Assembly: GCA_038745585.1 (NCBI GenBank)
Contig: JBCDLH010000004.1
Location: 310,001 to 374,000, forward strand
DNA: 64,000 nt
Direction: 5' to 3'
Source: HLUCCA09 sp038745585
Lineage (GTDB): Bacteria > Pseudomonadota > Alphaproteobacteria > Rhodobacterales > Rhodobacteraceae
The position numbers and the translations under genes were made by a program. The notes beneath the pieces were generated by a model. The model was not told where the DNA came from and did not search any database. It was given only the letters and a program-made list of their open reading frames with translations. This document shows positions 25,036-34,518 of this stretch, in pieces. The first letter of the stretch is position 1. The number at the start of each line of letters is the position of its first letter.

Positions 25036-27753
25036 CTACCGTGCCAGCCCATTCAAAATCTGACCGATGCGCAAGTTCTGCTCGATATTGACCGACCCGC
25101 TCTCCCCGTCCTTGGCATTGCCGACAAAGAGCGCTTCGAGCGTGAAAACCCAATCCGTCCACGTGTCCGAATGTGCTGGACGCGCGACGGCGGGAAGATC
25201 GAATGCGCTGTCGGAAACGGGCGGTGGATCGAAAGCATGCCGCGTCTCTCCATTCGGAAGCGGAATAACCGGACGCTCTTCGGGTGCCATGTCGGCGCCG
25301 CCGAGGGTAGTGACAAAATTATTAATCGTTTCGCTGCAAACGATTGCCGCAGGGGCGGCCTGTTTGTCGACGGTCAGGCCGAAACTGATCCGCCGCAACG
25401 TTTCGAGCATCCGCCCACGATAGCTTAAACGCTGGAAACCATGGACCATTTCGGCAATGAGGCCGGCCGCGTTTTCGGGCGTAAGCTGAAAGACGGCCAA
25501 GCGGTGTTCGTCGTCGCGCAGCTTGCTGAGGCCTTCGATCCAGATGTCGACTGCGGTGTCGGCCTGAAAGACCTCGGGTGTCATTGTCTGGATCCGCGGG
25601 GCTGCCTCGGCGGGCCTTTCTTCGACGAGCGTGTCGGTGGCTCCCGCCTCGGCCGGGGCGGCTGCTGGCGGGGCTGGGCGTCCCGGGCGGAGCGCGGCCG
25701 GCCGCGTCGGTGCACCGGGGCGGAGCGGGGCTGCCCCAACGCTTGCCGCAGCATCCGCCCCCGCCCTTGGTTTGACGACCTGCTCGCCCTGCGTGACGTT
25801 CGTGATCCGCACGGTTGAGGGCACGCGTGAGATCCGGTCCTGGATCAGCTCCTGATCGACGCTCAGCGCCGACAGAAGTGCGCCAAAGCGATGACCCTGC
25901 AGCGTTAGTTCAAGCCGGTCGATGATCTCGGCGGCGAGCGCGCGCTTCTCTTCGATCCGCTTCTCGATATCGTCGGAGACGTGATAGCCCGCAAGCTCGG
26001 CCAGGATCGTCGACGCGACCGCTTCGACCTGCTGCGAGATCTGCCGCAGCTTGCTCTCGGGCTTGCAGACCTGGGTCAGCTCATCGACCAGATAGCTCAC
26101 GCCGCCATCGTTGAGGCCGAGGGCGGCCTCCCAGGCGCGTTCCGGATCCTTGAAGTGGCGCCGCACCGGCTCTGCCTCAAGGCACCCAGCTTTGAGTTTC
26201 GCCACCTCCGGCACCTTGTCGGGAATGATCTCGATCTCGCGCTCATCCTCGTAGCGGATCATTGCCTCGATGGGGTAATAGGGGTTGCGCAGCCAAAAGC
26301 AGTTCTGGAAGGGCGCCGTGTCGCTCCATTTATGGACCCAGCTATCGGCCACCTTCCCAAAGCCTTTGAGAAGCGACGCATCCATCCGCCGCTCGAAGCG
26401 TTCGTAGGGCTCTGCACCGGAGGCTGTGCTTATGAGATGCTTGTCGAACTTCGTCATCACGAAAAAGAGAATACAGTCGGCCTTGGCGCGCTCGGCGGGC
26501 GTGGCGCCATGGGTCATCTCGATCCAGTTTTCGACTAGGCCCGGTAGACTCAGCGTCTCCATGTTGCTGTCCGGCACGCAGAGCAGCATGGAGGTGATTT
26601 CCTGATTTGCGACATAGCGATCAAAGAGATAGGCGACCTTGCCGCGAAGCAGCATGTTCGTCACGGCCTCTTCGGGCTGCTCCAGCGTCTTGGCCAGCGG
26701 CAGCTCGAACCGGTTCCGCGCGCCGGGAAAATCAAGGAGGTCGGTCTCGGCAAAAAACTCCGAGGGCTGGCTCTGCATCGGAAAGACAAGCTCTGCGGCC
26801 AATGCGCATATCACCGCGCGATTGAGCGAGGCGACCTTGCCGGATGCGGTCTGCACCTTGAGCGTGTCCTGGGTGTCGGGGTTGAAAAGCCCCTGCAGGG
26901 TGTTGACGTCTATGATCGAGGTGTCGCGCGGCTGCAGCGCGTCGAGCCCGGCATAGATCACTTCGGCATTGTCGATGGTCTGAAGCGCGGAGGCGAGCTT
27001 GACATAGAGATCCGTCAACTCTTGGTACCCACCCCAGAGGATCGAGAGATAGGCGCCACGGTCGGCGACGGCCATTCGAGGGGCGAGTTGCGCCGCCTCA
27101 TCCCAAAAGCCGCGGAGCCCAGCGGCATAGGCGACCTTGCCAAAGGTTTTCTCCACGTACTCTGCGATCTCGTAGATCTCTTCAAAGCTCATCCCCGGCT
27201 GCTCGGGGCCTGAGGCCTTGCCCGAATGGGTCTTGGCGTGGGCCTTGAGCATCTCGGCATCGGGCTGTGGCTCAGATTGGTCGCCGTCTTCGTAAAAGCT
27301 GTTGATTATCGTGCGCGCGATATCGGCCTCGGTCAGCAGGTTGAGCTTGATCGGAAAACCATCGGGCGTCGGATCCTTGCTCATGGTGAAGCGCGTCACG
27401 AGGCCGGTCGACTCCCCGTCCCCCGCCGGATTGATCTGGCTAATATAGTCAAGCGTGCCGCCTGGACCGTTGAAATCCGCGACCAGTCGGCCGTCCTTGG
27501 GGCGTGCGAGCACCGAGACGAGGAACGACTTGCCCGCCTGGCTCGGCCCAAAAACGCTGACGCTCATCTTGGTCTGCGCAGACCGGCCAAGGCGCTCGGC
27601 GCGGCGCGCGCCCTTGCGGAGGAGCTTTGCGAGCTCCTTCTTGCGGGGCGCGACCTTTTCAGCGTTTTCGTCGTCATTGATCCAGTCGAGCGCCTCGCGG
27701 GAGAGGCGGGCGATGTCATCGCAGCGGTTTGCAAGCTCGGCTTGTGCGCCCAT
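25036..27753 (-). CDS. srfC: SrfC-family protein, dynamin/TRAFAC-like GTPase
   Basis: A 905-residue protein of the SrfC 'virulence factor' family. An N-terminal basic helix precedes a P-loop GPSQAGKS (69-76). A G3-like DFPG lies at 341-344 after LLDF, and a G4-like TKFD at 434-437 (VMTKFDKH), so a GTPase core is likely intact. The C-terminal half is helical with a Pro/Ala linker (about 705-745). ATG at 27753 is preferred because GAGGGGG lies six bases upstream; GTG at 27768, overlapping the srfB stop, is the alternative. Family knowledge: the srf name comes from SsrB-regulated genes of Salmonella, and the biochemical role is not established. It is encoded directly after srfB, as in other srf clusters. 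Confidence 0.85.
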   Translation of the reverse strand: MGAQAELANRCDDIARLSREALDWINDDENAEKVAPRKKELAKLLRKGARRAERLGRSAQTKMSVSVFGPSQAGKSFLVSVLARPKDGRLVADFNGPGGTLDYISQINPAGDGESTGLVTRFTMSKDPTPDGFPIKLNLLTEADIARTIINSFYEDGDQSEPQPDAEMLKAHAKTHSGKASGPEQPGMSFEEIYEIAEYVEKTFGKVAYAAGLRGFWDEAAQLAPRMAVADRGAYLSILWGGYQELTDLYVKLASALQTIDNAEVIYAGLDALQPRDTSIIDVNTLQGLFNPDTQDTLKVQTASGKVASLNRAVICALAAELVFPMQSQPSEFFAETDLLDFPGARNRFELPLAKTLEQPEEAVTNMLLRGKVAYLFDRYVANQEITSMLLCVPDSNMETLSLPGLVENWIEMTHGATPAERAKADCILFFVMTKFDKHLISTASGAEPYERFERRMDASLLKGFGKVADSWVHKWSDTAPFQNCFWLRNPYYPIEAMIRYEDEREIEIIPDKVPEVAKLKAGCLEAEPVRRHFKDPERAWEAALGLNDGGVSYLVDELTQVCKPESKLRQISQQVEAVASTILAELAGYHVSDDIEKRIEEKRALAAEIIDRLELTLQGHRFGALLSALSVDQELIQDRISRVPSTVRITNVTQGEQVVKPRAGADAAASVGAAPLRPGAPTRPAALRPGRPAPPAAAPAEAGATDTLVEERPAEAAPRIQTMTPEVFQADTAVDIWIEGLSKLRDDEHRLAVFQLTPENAAGLIAEMVHGFQRLSYRGRMLETLRRISFGLTVDKQAAPAAIVCSETINNFVTTLGGADMAPEERPVIPLPNGETRHAFDPPPVSDSAFDLPAVARPAHSDTWTDWVFTLEALFVGNAKDGESGSVNIEQNLRIGQILNGLAR

Positions 27754-27764
27754 CTCCGGCCCCC

Positions 27765-30700
27765 TCACACCTTAAACACGCCCGTATCGAGCCAATAATC
27801 GTCCTCAAAGCCCAGCGTGTGCAAGGTCAGCACCATGTCGCGGACGCGCATCGCGTCGCCTTCGCCGTCGGTCACCTCCTCGATGCGGAACGCTTCCTGC
27901 ATCGCCTCGCGCCGGAGGCGGGCGGTTGCGTCCTGATCTTCCTCGTCGTCGTCAAACTCGACGCGAGTCAGCTCGACCTGGATCGGCGAAGGCCGGCGCT
28001 GCGCATCGGCATTGGCAAAATCGAGGCGGTAGAGCGGGGTCGTCGTCCATCGTTCGAGCTCCAGCTGGCGCGAGCCGATGTGGACCGGAGAGAACACGTC
28101 GACCGTCGCGGTGTCGCCGCCCCCGCCTTGCGCTTCGTTGCTATCGGAAAAGAGCAACTTTTCGGCAACGATCTGACCGTTGCTGTCCATTTCGCCGATA
28201 AAGCGCGCCGTGGAACGCATCTGGAAAGCGTTCGTAAAAACCTTGAAGTTGGGAATGCGGTTCTCACTCAGCGCGATCAGCATTCCGCCGACCGCCACCG
28301 TGCTCTTTGGGTCGCCGATCCGCTGGGTGATCGGGTCGCGAAAGGGGTACCAGCGCCCCGTCTTGTAGTGGTGCATCGAGATCAGGCGATATGGCGGGAC
28401 GACGAGCATCTCTTCAATGATCGAGCGCACCGCGGGCAGGCGCGAGGGTCGCCCCGTCAGCAGGACGAGGTCGACCCCGAGATGGTCGATCACCTCGCAC
28501 ATATTGCCGAGAACCTTTTGGAAGACCTCGCGGCAGATCGCGTCGACCTCCTCGCGCGTTGTCGACATCGTGACATCCGCAAGGCGCCATGTCTCCGCCC
28601 CGACGGAACGGGCCGCGTCCTCGATGTAGCTCAAAAGTGTTTCGCTGATGTCGAGCTCGATGGGGGGCGGGGGCAGACCCTCCTCATCTTCCGCTTCCAC
28701 CGGCGCGGTCATGTCCTCTTCATGCTCTCCTTCGCCGGCGGCGCCCGTTCCCAGGACATCCGCCACCGCCAGGTCGAACCGCTCAAACTCCTCGGACACT
28801 TCGCAGTGCGCGATCATGGCCTCGGCAAGCGGGACAAGGACGCGCACCGCAAATTGCCGCCGCCGCTGCACCGATTGCTGATCCTGCCCGCCGATATCGC
28901 CGCCAAAGAGCTCGCGCAGCTTTTCTCCGACATAGCGCCCGCCCGCCGCTTCGATCGAGACCTGGATCTTTGGCAAGAGGAGGGCGCTGATCACACGGTG
29001 GACAAGGTCATCCCCAGCAATCCGAAAGCCTTCGCGGAAGGTCTGCTCCGGCCGGAGGACCTTGTTGGCCTCGCCGGTATAGGTCGTGATCATCAGATCG
29101 GTCGTGCCGCCGCCGATATCGATGCAAGCCAGCCGCAGCGAAGGCTCGGTGCCCCGACCGGCGATCTCGCGGGCGCGCCCCTTTAGCTCAAGGAACGTGT
29201 CGATGCGGCCGTCGAACTTCTGGGTGACCTCGCTGTAAAGATACACAAGCTGCGTGCAGGAGGCCTCGTCCCACTCCACCAGCGGTTTGGGTCGGTCGCT
29301 CTCGTCCATCCCGAGGATCCCGCAAACGAGCTTTAGCGCGCCTTCGGTGCGCGACCGGATGATTGCCTGCTCTTGGACAGAGGTCGCCGTCGGCATGCTC
29401 AGGATGATCCGGTTCAGCTTGCGCGGAAGGTCGCTCTGTGCCCGGCGGGAGCGCATAGCCGGATCGTTCACCTGCACGAAAGCATGGGCAATGATCTCAG
29501 CCATCATAAAGCCAAAGAGCGAGGACCGGGAGAAACGCGGTCGGATCGCGGCGTTGCGCGGCGTCTCGCCCGGACGGCGGAGCCTGTCTTTCTCCTCATG
29601 GGCGACCTGCGCGATCACATCGCCCGCTTCGTTCACATGCCGCATCGCCGCGCGGACCGATTTCGGCAGATTGTTCGGATCGAAGTGATTGTGAAAACGC
29701 CAATCCTGTTTCGAGCAGCGATCGTCCCAAAGATACCGTTTCGGCGAAGACAGCCCCGACAGCGTCTCTGTCCCCTCTTCGCCCTGGGTCAGCCGCGCGG
29801 CTTCCGGTCCGACACGCACGAAACTCGGCCAGAGAAACGCGTTGCGGCGGCCTGACCGGCTGGCAAAGCGTTCGAGGCCAAAGCGCAATTCGCTAAACTC
29901 CACCCGGCTGGGGAAGAGCCCGGAATACTGGAATTCGGGCTTTGAGAGATCCCGAATAGAGAGCGGAAAGGAGCGCGCCAGATCAACGCGAGACTCGCCG
30001 GGAAAGCGCTCGATCAGGATGCCGCAAGTCCGACTGTTGCCAACATCGAGCACGAGATCGACGTCGACCGGTGTGACCGCATCGCGCGCCGAGACCGTGT
30101 TGACGAAGCGCATCTTCGGCGGCTTGGCCGTGTGCTCGATCAGGCGCAGATAGGCCAGATACCGCGCCCAATGCTCGAACATGTAAGGCAGTTTGTCTTC
30201 GGAAAAGAGCCGCGTCGGGTTCTGCGCGCGCTTGAAGTCGAGAAAGAGCTCCTTCAGCCATTCCGAGACCCAAAGCTGCGGGTCGACGACCGTGCCGTCC
30301 TCGTCCGTTTCGGGCCGACGCAGGAACCAGTCCATGTCGTAGGGCTCGGTGACAAGGCGGAACTCGCGCTGCTTTTCGGCATCGCCGATGGCGGGCGCGA
30401 GGTATCGTTCGCTCTGCTCCTCGGGCGCGAGCGTCGTGTCGAGTGCGAGCTGGATGCGGTGGGTATGGCCGGTCTCGGGGTCGGCCTCTGCCAGCTCGAC
30501 GGTGCGCAGCCGCGCCCAGCTCGACGGGCCGGGATCGAAGCGTTCCTCGCCCCGCGGGCCGCGCTGGCTTTTCAGCCGCAGAACGGGCACCGGCACCCAC
30601 TTTTCGAGGAAGGGCTCAAGCGCCGCGACCGGGCGGATCGAGTATTCCTGGTCGTCCTTATGCGCGGCGGCCAGCACCGGCTCGTCGCGCTCCGGGTCGC

Positions 30701-30899
30701 CGCTCAGAGGCTTTAGGCTCCGTTCGGCGACGCCGCCTGTCTCGCCTTCGAGGCGTTCGATGAATTTCGAGGGTTTGAGGTCGAGCTCGTGGATGTTGAA
30801 CCCGAAGTCGAGCATCTGGACGCCGGAAAAGGGCACCAGCGTGATCTCGTCGCGAAACTCGACCAGAGGTCTGAGCGGACTTGCCAGATCTTTGAACAT
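27765..30899 (-). CDS. srfB: SrfB-family protein with Hsp70/actin-like ATPase fold
   Basis: A 1044-residue protein of the SrfB family. Two phosphate-binding motifs of the actin/Hsp70 superfamily are visible: DVGNSRTCG at about 285-293 and DIGGGTTD at 594-601. The sequence between and after them is rich in charged helices, and RLACIDIGGGTTDLMITTY is strongly Hsp70-like. The N-terminal ~270 residues are specific to SrfB. Expected role: ATP-driven conformational work or chaperone-like action on a partner, probably SrfA or SrfC. ATG at 30899 overlaps the srfA stop (ATGA); the longer frame to 30932 is inside srfA. It is the longest gene of the minus arm. Confidence 0.88.
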   Translation of the reverse strand: MFKDLASPLRPLVEFRDEITLVPFSGVQMLDFGFNIHELDLKPSKFIERLEGETGGVAERSLKPLSGDPERDEPVLAAAHKDDQEYSIRPVAALEPFLEKWVPVPVLRLKSQRGPRGEERFDPGPSSWARLRTVELAEADPETGHTHRIQLALDTTLAPEEQSERYLAPAIGDAEKQREFRLVTEPYDMDWFLRRPETDEDGTVVDPQLWVSEWLKELFLDFKRAQNPTRLFSEDKLPYMFEHWARYLAYLRLIEHTAKPPKMRFVNTVSARDAVTPVDVDLVLDVGNSRTCGILIERFPGESRVDLARSFPLSIRDLSKPEFQYSGLFPSRVEFSELRFGLERFASRSGRRNAFLWPSFVRVGPEAARLTQGEEGTETLSGLSSPKRYLWDDRCSKQDWRFHNHFDPNNLPKSVRAAMRHVNEAGDVIAQVAHEEKDRLRRPGETPRNAAIRPRFSRSSLFGFMMAEIIAHAFVQVNDPAMRSRRAQSDLPRKLNRIILSMPTATSVQEQAIIRSRTEGALKLVCGILGMDESDRPKPLVEWDEASCTQLVYLYSEVTQKFDGRIDTFLELKGRAREIAGRGTEPSLRLACIDIGGGTTDLMITTYTGEANKVLRPEQTFREGFRIAGDDLVHRVISALLLPKIQVSIEAAGGRYVGEKLRELFGGDIGGQDQQSVQRRRQFAVRVLVPLAEAMIAHCEVSEEFERFDLAVADVLGTGAAGEGEHEEDMTAPVEAEDEEGLPPPPIELDISETLLSYIEDAARSVGAETWRLADVTMSTTREEVDAICREVFQKVLGNMCEVIDHLGVDLVLLTGRPSRLPAVRSIIEEMLVVPPYRLISMHHYKTGRWYPFRDPITQRIGDPKSTVAVGGMLIALSENRIPNFKVFTNAFQMRSTARFIGEMDSNGQIVAEKLLFSDSNEAQGGGGDTATVDVFSPVHIGSRQLELERWTTTPLYRLDFANADAQRRPSPIQVELTRVEFDDDEEDQDATARLRREAMQEAFRIEEVTDGEGDAMRVRDMVLTLHTLGFEDDYWLDTGVFKV

Positions 30900-32206
30900 C
30901 ACCGTCCCCCAAACTCGTAGATGCTGGTCCATTCCCGCTCGCGTCCCGACACTACGCCTTCCAGGATCTGGACGTCGGCGCCGTCGCGGATCTGAAGCTG
31001 AAAAGGCTGCGCCGCGCCATTGCTGCGCGATGTCGGCATCGTTACGCGCAAGTCATAGGCGCCGGGAACGGGCGTATTGAAGAAGATATTCTCGACCGGT
31101 TCAGGCGCGGGCGCGCCGACGCCGGTGTCGATGTCTTTGCTGCCGTTGCAGGCGTTGCGTGTGCCCCAGAACAGGCGGTCGCCGGTGGGGCAGGTGACTT
31201 CGAGATCGAGGTCGTCCGGCCCGTTCCAGATGAGCGAAAAGGTCAGATCGCCGACCTCCGCCCCGACGCGGTCAAGCCTGTCGTCGATCTGCGTCGTGTC
31301 CGTCTCCGGCGGAACGGCCCGAACAGGGGGCTCGGGCACCGCGATGCGCGGCGGCAGGAAAGCGGGCCGCTCGATCGGCGGCTGACACGCGCGGTCGGCG
31401 ATGGCGATCTGCCGTTCAAGGATCCCGACTTCATCGCGGAGTGCGGCGGCGAGGCGTTCCTCCTCCGAGGCTTCGGCTTCCCCAACGATGCAATAGCTCG
31501 GCAGGCCCGGCAGGCGCAGGCTGCACGGCGCGATCAACAGGATTAGGATGGCCGCGAGCAGCAGCGCGAGAATGAGCCAGCCGAACCAGTAGAGCCACCA
31601 CCAGAGGAGCGGATTAACCGGGGTCGCCACGCGCGCCGCCTTGGCCTGCCCCGCCTCGACAGCACCCGCGTCGCCGTCCGTACTCCGAGCGGCAGCGGCG
31701 GCGGCACTGGCGGATGCGGCGTGCCGCGTATCCGTCGCAGAGAGGACACCGCGGACCACCTTTTGCTGATCGGCGACCCAGGCCCAATTGACGAGCACCG
31801 GCTCGACCGTGCCGTCGGGCCCGACGATGCCAAAGATGCTCTCTTCGCTCGGGATCTCCAGCGCGTTGGTCAGCGCCTCGGCCAGCCGTTGATTGTCGCT
31901 GTTTTCCGGGTTCTCAGCGAGGACCCGCTCTGCGGCGTCGCGGACCTCGGCAACGCGCTCCTCAAGCCGGGCTTTCAGCGTCTCCTTCTCCGCCTCGTCG
32001 AGCTCGGCCATCGGTCGCGGGCGCCCGGACAGCGCGGTATACCAATCGACGGTATCGCCGAAATTCGAAGAGACTGGCTCGGCGAAAAGCTGGGTCGCCG
32101 CGCGTCCTTCGAGGGAGCTGACGATCAGCTCAAAGGAGCGCTGCGGCGCGGTTCCCAGCGGTTTCAGCCCCTCGGTCGAGGTCGTGGTGACGAGAATGCT
32201 CTCCAA
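30899..32206 (-). CDS. srfA: SrfA-family membrane protein
   Basis: A 435-residue protein with a cytoplasmic N-terminal domain (about 1-150) containing LFAEPVSSNFGDTVDWY and PVLVNWAW. An Ala-rich linker leads to one membrane segment (about 201-227, rich in Trp, Leu and Ile), a periplasmic coil with Cys residues, a Pro-rich spacer, and a C-terminal beta domain with FSLIWNGPDDLDLEVTCPTG, the style of DUF2135/YfaP-like domains. The start is TTG at 32206 with a TAGGG-like site upstream. It lies 15 bases after the trypsin-like protease gene and overlaps srfB. SrfA would place the SrfBC ATPase/GTPase pair at the inner membrane; the role is inferred. Confidence 0.82.
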   Translation of the reverse strand: MESILVTTTSTEGLKPLGTAPQRSFELIVSSLEGRAATQLFAEPVSSNFGDTVDWYTALSGRPRPMAELDEAEKETLKARLEERVAEVRDAAERVLAENPENSDNQRLAEALTNALEIPSEESIFGIVGPDGTVEPVLVNWAWVADQQKVVRGVLSATDTRHAASASAAAAAARSTDGDAGAVEAGQAKAARVATPVNPLLWWWLYWFGWLILALLLAAILILLIAPCSLRLPGLPSYCIVGEAEASEEERLAAALRDEVGILERQIAIADRACQPPIERPAFLPPRIAVPEPPVRAVPPETDTTQIDDRLDRVGAEVGDLTFSLIWNGPDDLDLEVTCPTGDRLFWGTRNACNGSKDIDTGVGAPAPEPVENIFFNTPVPGAYDLRVTMPTSRSNGAAQPFQLQIRDGADVQILEGVVSGREREWTSIYEFGGR

Positions 32207-32221
32207 AGCGGCCCTAACTCA

Positions 32222-34030
32222 TTACTCGGTGGTCAATGGTGCAAGCGGCGCAAGGCGGGGGGGCGCTGTCTCCTCCTCGAGCGCCTGCACGCTTTGGGGC
32301 GGCACCGGCCTCTCAATCCGCGGCACGCATTCCGACGAGACCACGACCGGCAACGCGTCCGTTCCGGCCAGGAAAGCCATAAGGTCTCCACCCGACAGGG
32401 CAAAGTTGAGGTTTCGCATGGGCCCTTGGACGACGAACGTGTTCACCCCTATCAGGCGCCCGCACATGTCGATGAGCGGGCCGCCGGAATTGCCGGTCGA
32501 GATCGGTGCGGAATGTACAATGACTTCCGTCGTTTCGCTGATCCTCTGTTCGGCCGAAATGGTCCCGTCGGTGACCGACAGCGTTGGCACTGCGGCCAAG
32601 TCGCCGCTCCGCAGGGCGCGAAACTGTTGGTCCGAGCGCAAGAGATCGCCCGGATACCCGGCTGTGATAATGGATTGGAGGCGCAGGCTGCTGTCCGTCA
32701 CGAGGACCTGGAAACTCGGCTGCGCGGCGCCTTCAACCCGCAAAAGCGCAAAATCGCCCCCCGTTGCGCCCATCGGCCCAAGCGCCTTGACGAGTTGCGC
32801 GGAGCGGAGCGTCTCAAGCGACGGGTTGATGACATAGATGCCGTCCTCGCTCGCCGGTTCGACAACGTGGAAGTTTGTCACCAGAAGGTCGGGCCCGACA
32901 AAGAACCCGGTGCCTGTCACAAGGCCACTCTGACCTTGGACCAGCACCATCGCCGTGCGCTCCTCGATATAGTGCAACAGGGCGGAAGTCTCCGCAAACC
33001 CGCCTTGGACTGGGACGCGGACCCGTTCTGCAGCCGGTGGAAGGATAGAGGGCGCGCGCGCCGCGCGCACGCTGCCAGGCACGTCTTGCGGATCAAGATC
33101 GTTGGGCGGCAGCAGCCCCTCGATCGTAATGCCGTCGGGCATCAAGAGCGTCCCGTCCGGCCGGCAAACGGCCCCGTCAAGTTGCGCGCGCAAGGACGCA
33201 ATGCGGGCCTCGAGAGAGGCATTGACCTGCGCGGCCAAGGCCGCCGCCTGGCCTGCGTCAATGGCGTCTACCCGCCGTTCTTGAAAGAGCCGGTTGCCCG
33301 GCAAGAGAAGCCAGGCCAGCGCACCGCCGGCAAGAAGGAGGAGCAGCACAAGGGGGATCCAGGCGCCGGCTGGAACGCCGCGCCGCGGCGGGGGCGGGGC
33401 GGCCTGCACCTCGGTCGGAGATGTCTGTGCGCCGTTGCCGCCCGATGTGCCCGATCCGGGCGACGTGTCCACCGATGCGCCTTCGACGCGGCTGGCCGCC
33501 CGCGCCTCGCGCTCGCCTTGCGTCAAGGGCGGGGCCGCGGCCATCGGCAGGTATTTTCCCAGCGTCCGCTGAAACTGCGCTGCCCGGCTCGAACTGTCAC
33601 GCGCCTTATCCGCCGGCAGCATGCCCCAGTTCAGCAGAATCGGGCGTCCTGCGACCACCCAGACATCTTCGGGGTCGCGCAAATGAAGCGCCGCGGCCAC
33701 GAGCGGACCGCAATCGGGATCGTCGACGAGCTTGCCCACCTGTGCCAAGAGGCGCGACAGCTCGGCAGCGGGCCCGGCCTGCGCGGCACTGTCGAGCCGG
33801 TTGAGCGGCTCGCCCGAGCCCTCGCCGTTGACATACCAAGAAACGGTCGGCGCGGCACTGTCATTGCCGCGGCTGAGCAACGGCTCGGCAAATAGATCTG
33901 CCGCGTCGGGGCCTGCTTTGGAGCGGAGCGCCTCGTGGAGGGCGGGGTAGAAATCGAGAACGACGCCGCCGGAGAAATCGAGGCACTGGCCGAGATCGAT
34001 CCGCGTCTTTGTCAGGAAACGGTCAGCCAT
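32222..34030 (-). CDS. Membrane-anchored trypsin-like serine protease with SrfA-like N-terminal domain
   Basis: A 602-residue protein. Residues about 1-150 resemble the SrfA N-terminus (LFAEPLLSRGND, TVSWY, PILLNWGML). A low-complexity linker precedes a membrane segment (about 224-243) and a periplasmic coil. A chymotrypsin/HtrA-fold protease domain (about 340-570) shows an intact triad: His388 in VTNFHVV, Asp426 in GGDFALL, Ser515 in TGNSGGPL. No PDZ domain is seen. Expected role: periplasmic proteolysis tied to the Srf complex. ATG at 34030 has GGGG upstream and is preferred over ATG 34054. It is the first gene of the minus-strand operon. Confidence 0.85.
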   Translation of the reverse strand: MADRFLTKTRIDLGQCLDFSGGVVLDFYPALHEALRSKAGPDAADLFAEPLLSRGNDSAAPTVSWYVNGEGSGEPLNRLDSAAQAGPAAELSRLLAQVGKLVDDPDCGPLVAAALHLRDPEDVWVVAGRPILLNWGMLPADKARDSSSRAAQFQRTLGKYLPMAAAPPLTQGEREARAASRVEGASVDTSPGSGTSGGNGAQTSPTEVQAAPPPPRRGVPAGAWIPLVLLLLLAGGALAWLLLPGNRLFQERRVDAIDAGQAAALAAQVNASLEARIASLRAQLDGAVCRPDGTLLMPDGITIEGLLPPNDLDPQDVPGSVRAARAPSILPPAAERVRVPVQGGFAETSALLHYIEERTAMVLVQGQSGLVTGTGFFVGPDLLVTNFHVVEPASEDGIYVINPSLETLRSAQLVKALGPMGATGGDFALLRVEGAAQPSFQVLVTDSSLRLQSIITAGYPGDLLRSDQQFRALRSGDLAAVPTLSVTDGTISAEQRISETTEVIVHSAPISTGNSGGPLIDMCGRLIGVNTFVVQGPMRNLNFALSGGDLMAFLAGTDALPVVVSSECVPRIERPVPPQSVQALEEETAPPRLAPLAPLTTE

Positions 34031-34518
34031 TCGCGTCGCCCCGGCAGAGCGCATCAGGCGCGTATCGGGCCACGCGTGGTGGCGTCAGGTCCGTGACGGA
34101 CGTCGCGAGGGGCGGGGTCGAACAGCGGTCTCTCACAGAGAGGAATGGCTTAAAATGCCTTTGTAATACAGAGGTATAAAACATGGATTGCCCATACATA
34201 AGACGCGCACCGCAACTCTGCGGGACACTAAAGGCGAGCCGGTCCGCAACGTCAAACCCTTAAGATGTCCCACTCGGTGACAACCTTTGTGATCCCGTCT
34301 GTCGGAGCGATGGCGCGAGGTCGAGGGGCGAGGTTTACGCTGTGCCCGCCCCGGCAGGGCCCAGAGCGCGGTCTTCGCTGCTTTGCGCGGTCGCCCGTTT
34401 TGCGCTTGGCGGTGCGCGGCGGCGCGGCACGCCGCGTCGATGACAGGAGCTGTCATTTCGATCCGCGCGCCGCGCGGTCTACGACACGGGCAGACACATG
34501 CTCCACGAGGATTTTGAC
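34031..34518. other. Central divergent control region of the srf/caspase locus
   Basis: About 488 bases between the two arms. The stretch 34140-34205 is clearly AT-richer than its surroundings and probably holds the minus-arm promoter; TATACC on the minus strand (34173-34178) is a candidate -10 box without a convincing -35. CTCTC-ACA-GAGAG (34130-34142) is a small palindrome in the protease leader. A perfect inverted repeat near the patatin gene is listed separately. No gene is supported here; the open frame 34265-34540 has no coding features. Confidence 0.45.
34440..34456. promoter_or_regulatory. Perfect inverted repeat ATGACAG-GAG-CTGTCAT (candidate operator)
   Basis: Two 7-base arms separated by three bases form a perfect 17-base inverted repeat, 63 bases upstream of the patatin start. 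The position suits activation or repression of the plus arm. The arm CTGTCAT equals one half of a Pho-box repeat, but the arrangement here is inverted rather than tandem. The binding protein is unknown; the regulator at 35658 is a candidate. Confidence 0.45.

Noticed and set aside
27729..29186. 485-codon plus-strand open frame opposite srfB
   Set aside because: No domain, shadow composition; srfB motifs are on the other strand.
31721..33895. 724-codon plus-strand open frame over srfA and the trypsin-like protease
   Set aside because: Translation is low-quality and Arg/Gly/His-rich; the minus strand carries the intact catalytic triad and SrfA-type motifs.
34440..34456. Pho box
   Set aside because: One arm matches CTGTCAT, but Pho boxes are direct repeats with an 11-base period; here the arms are inverted with a three-base spacer.
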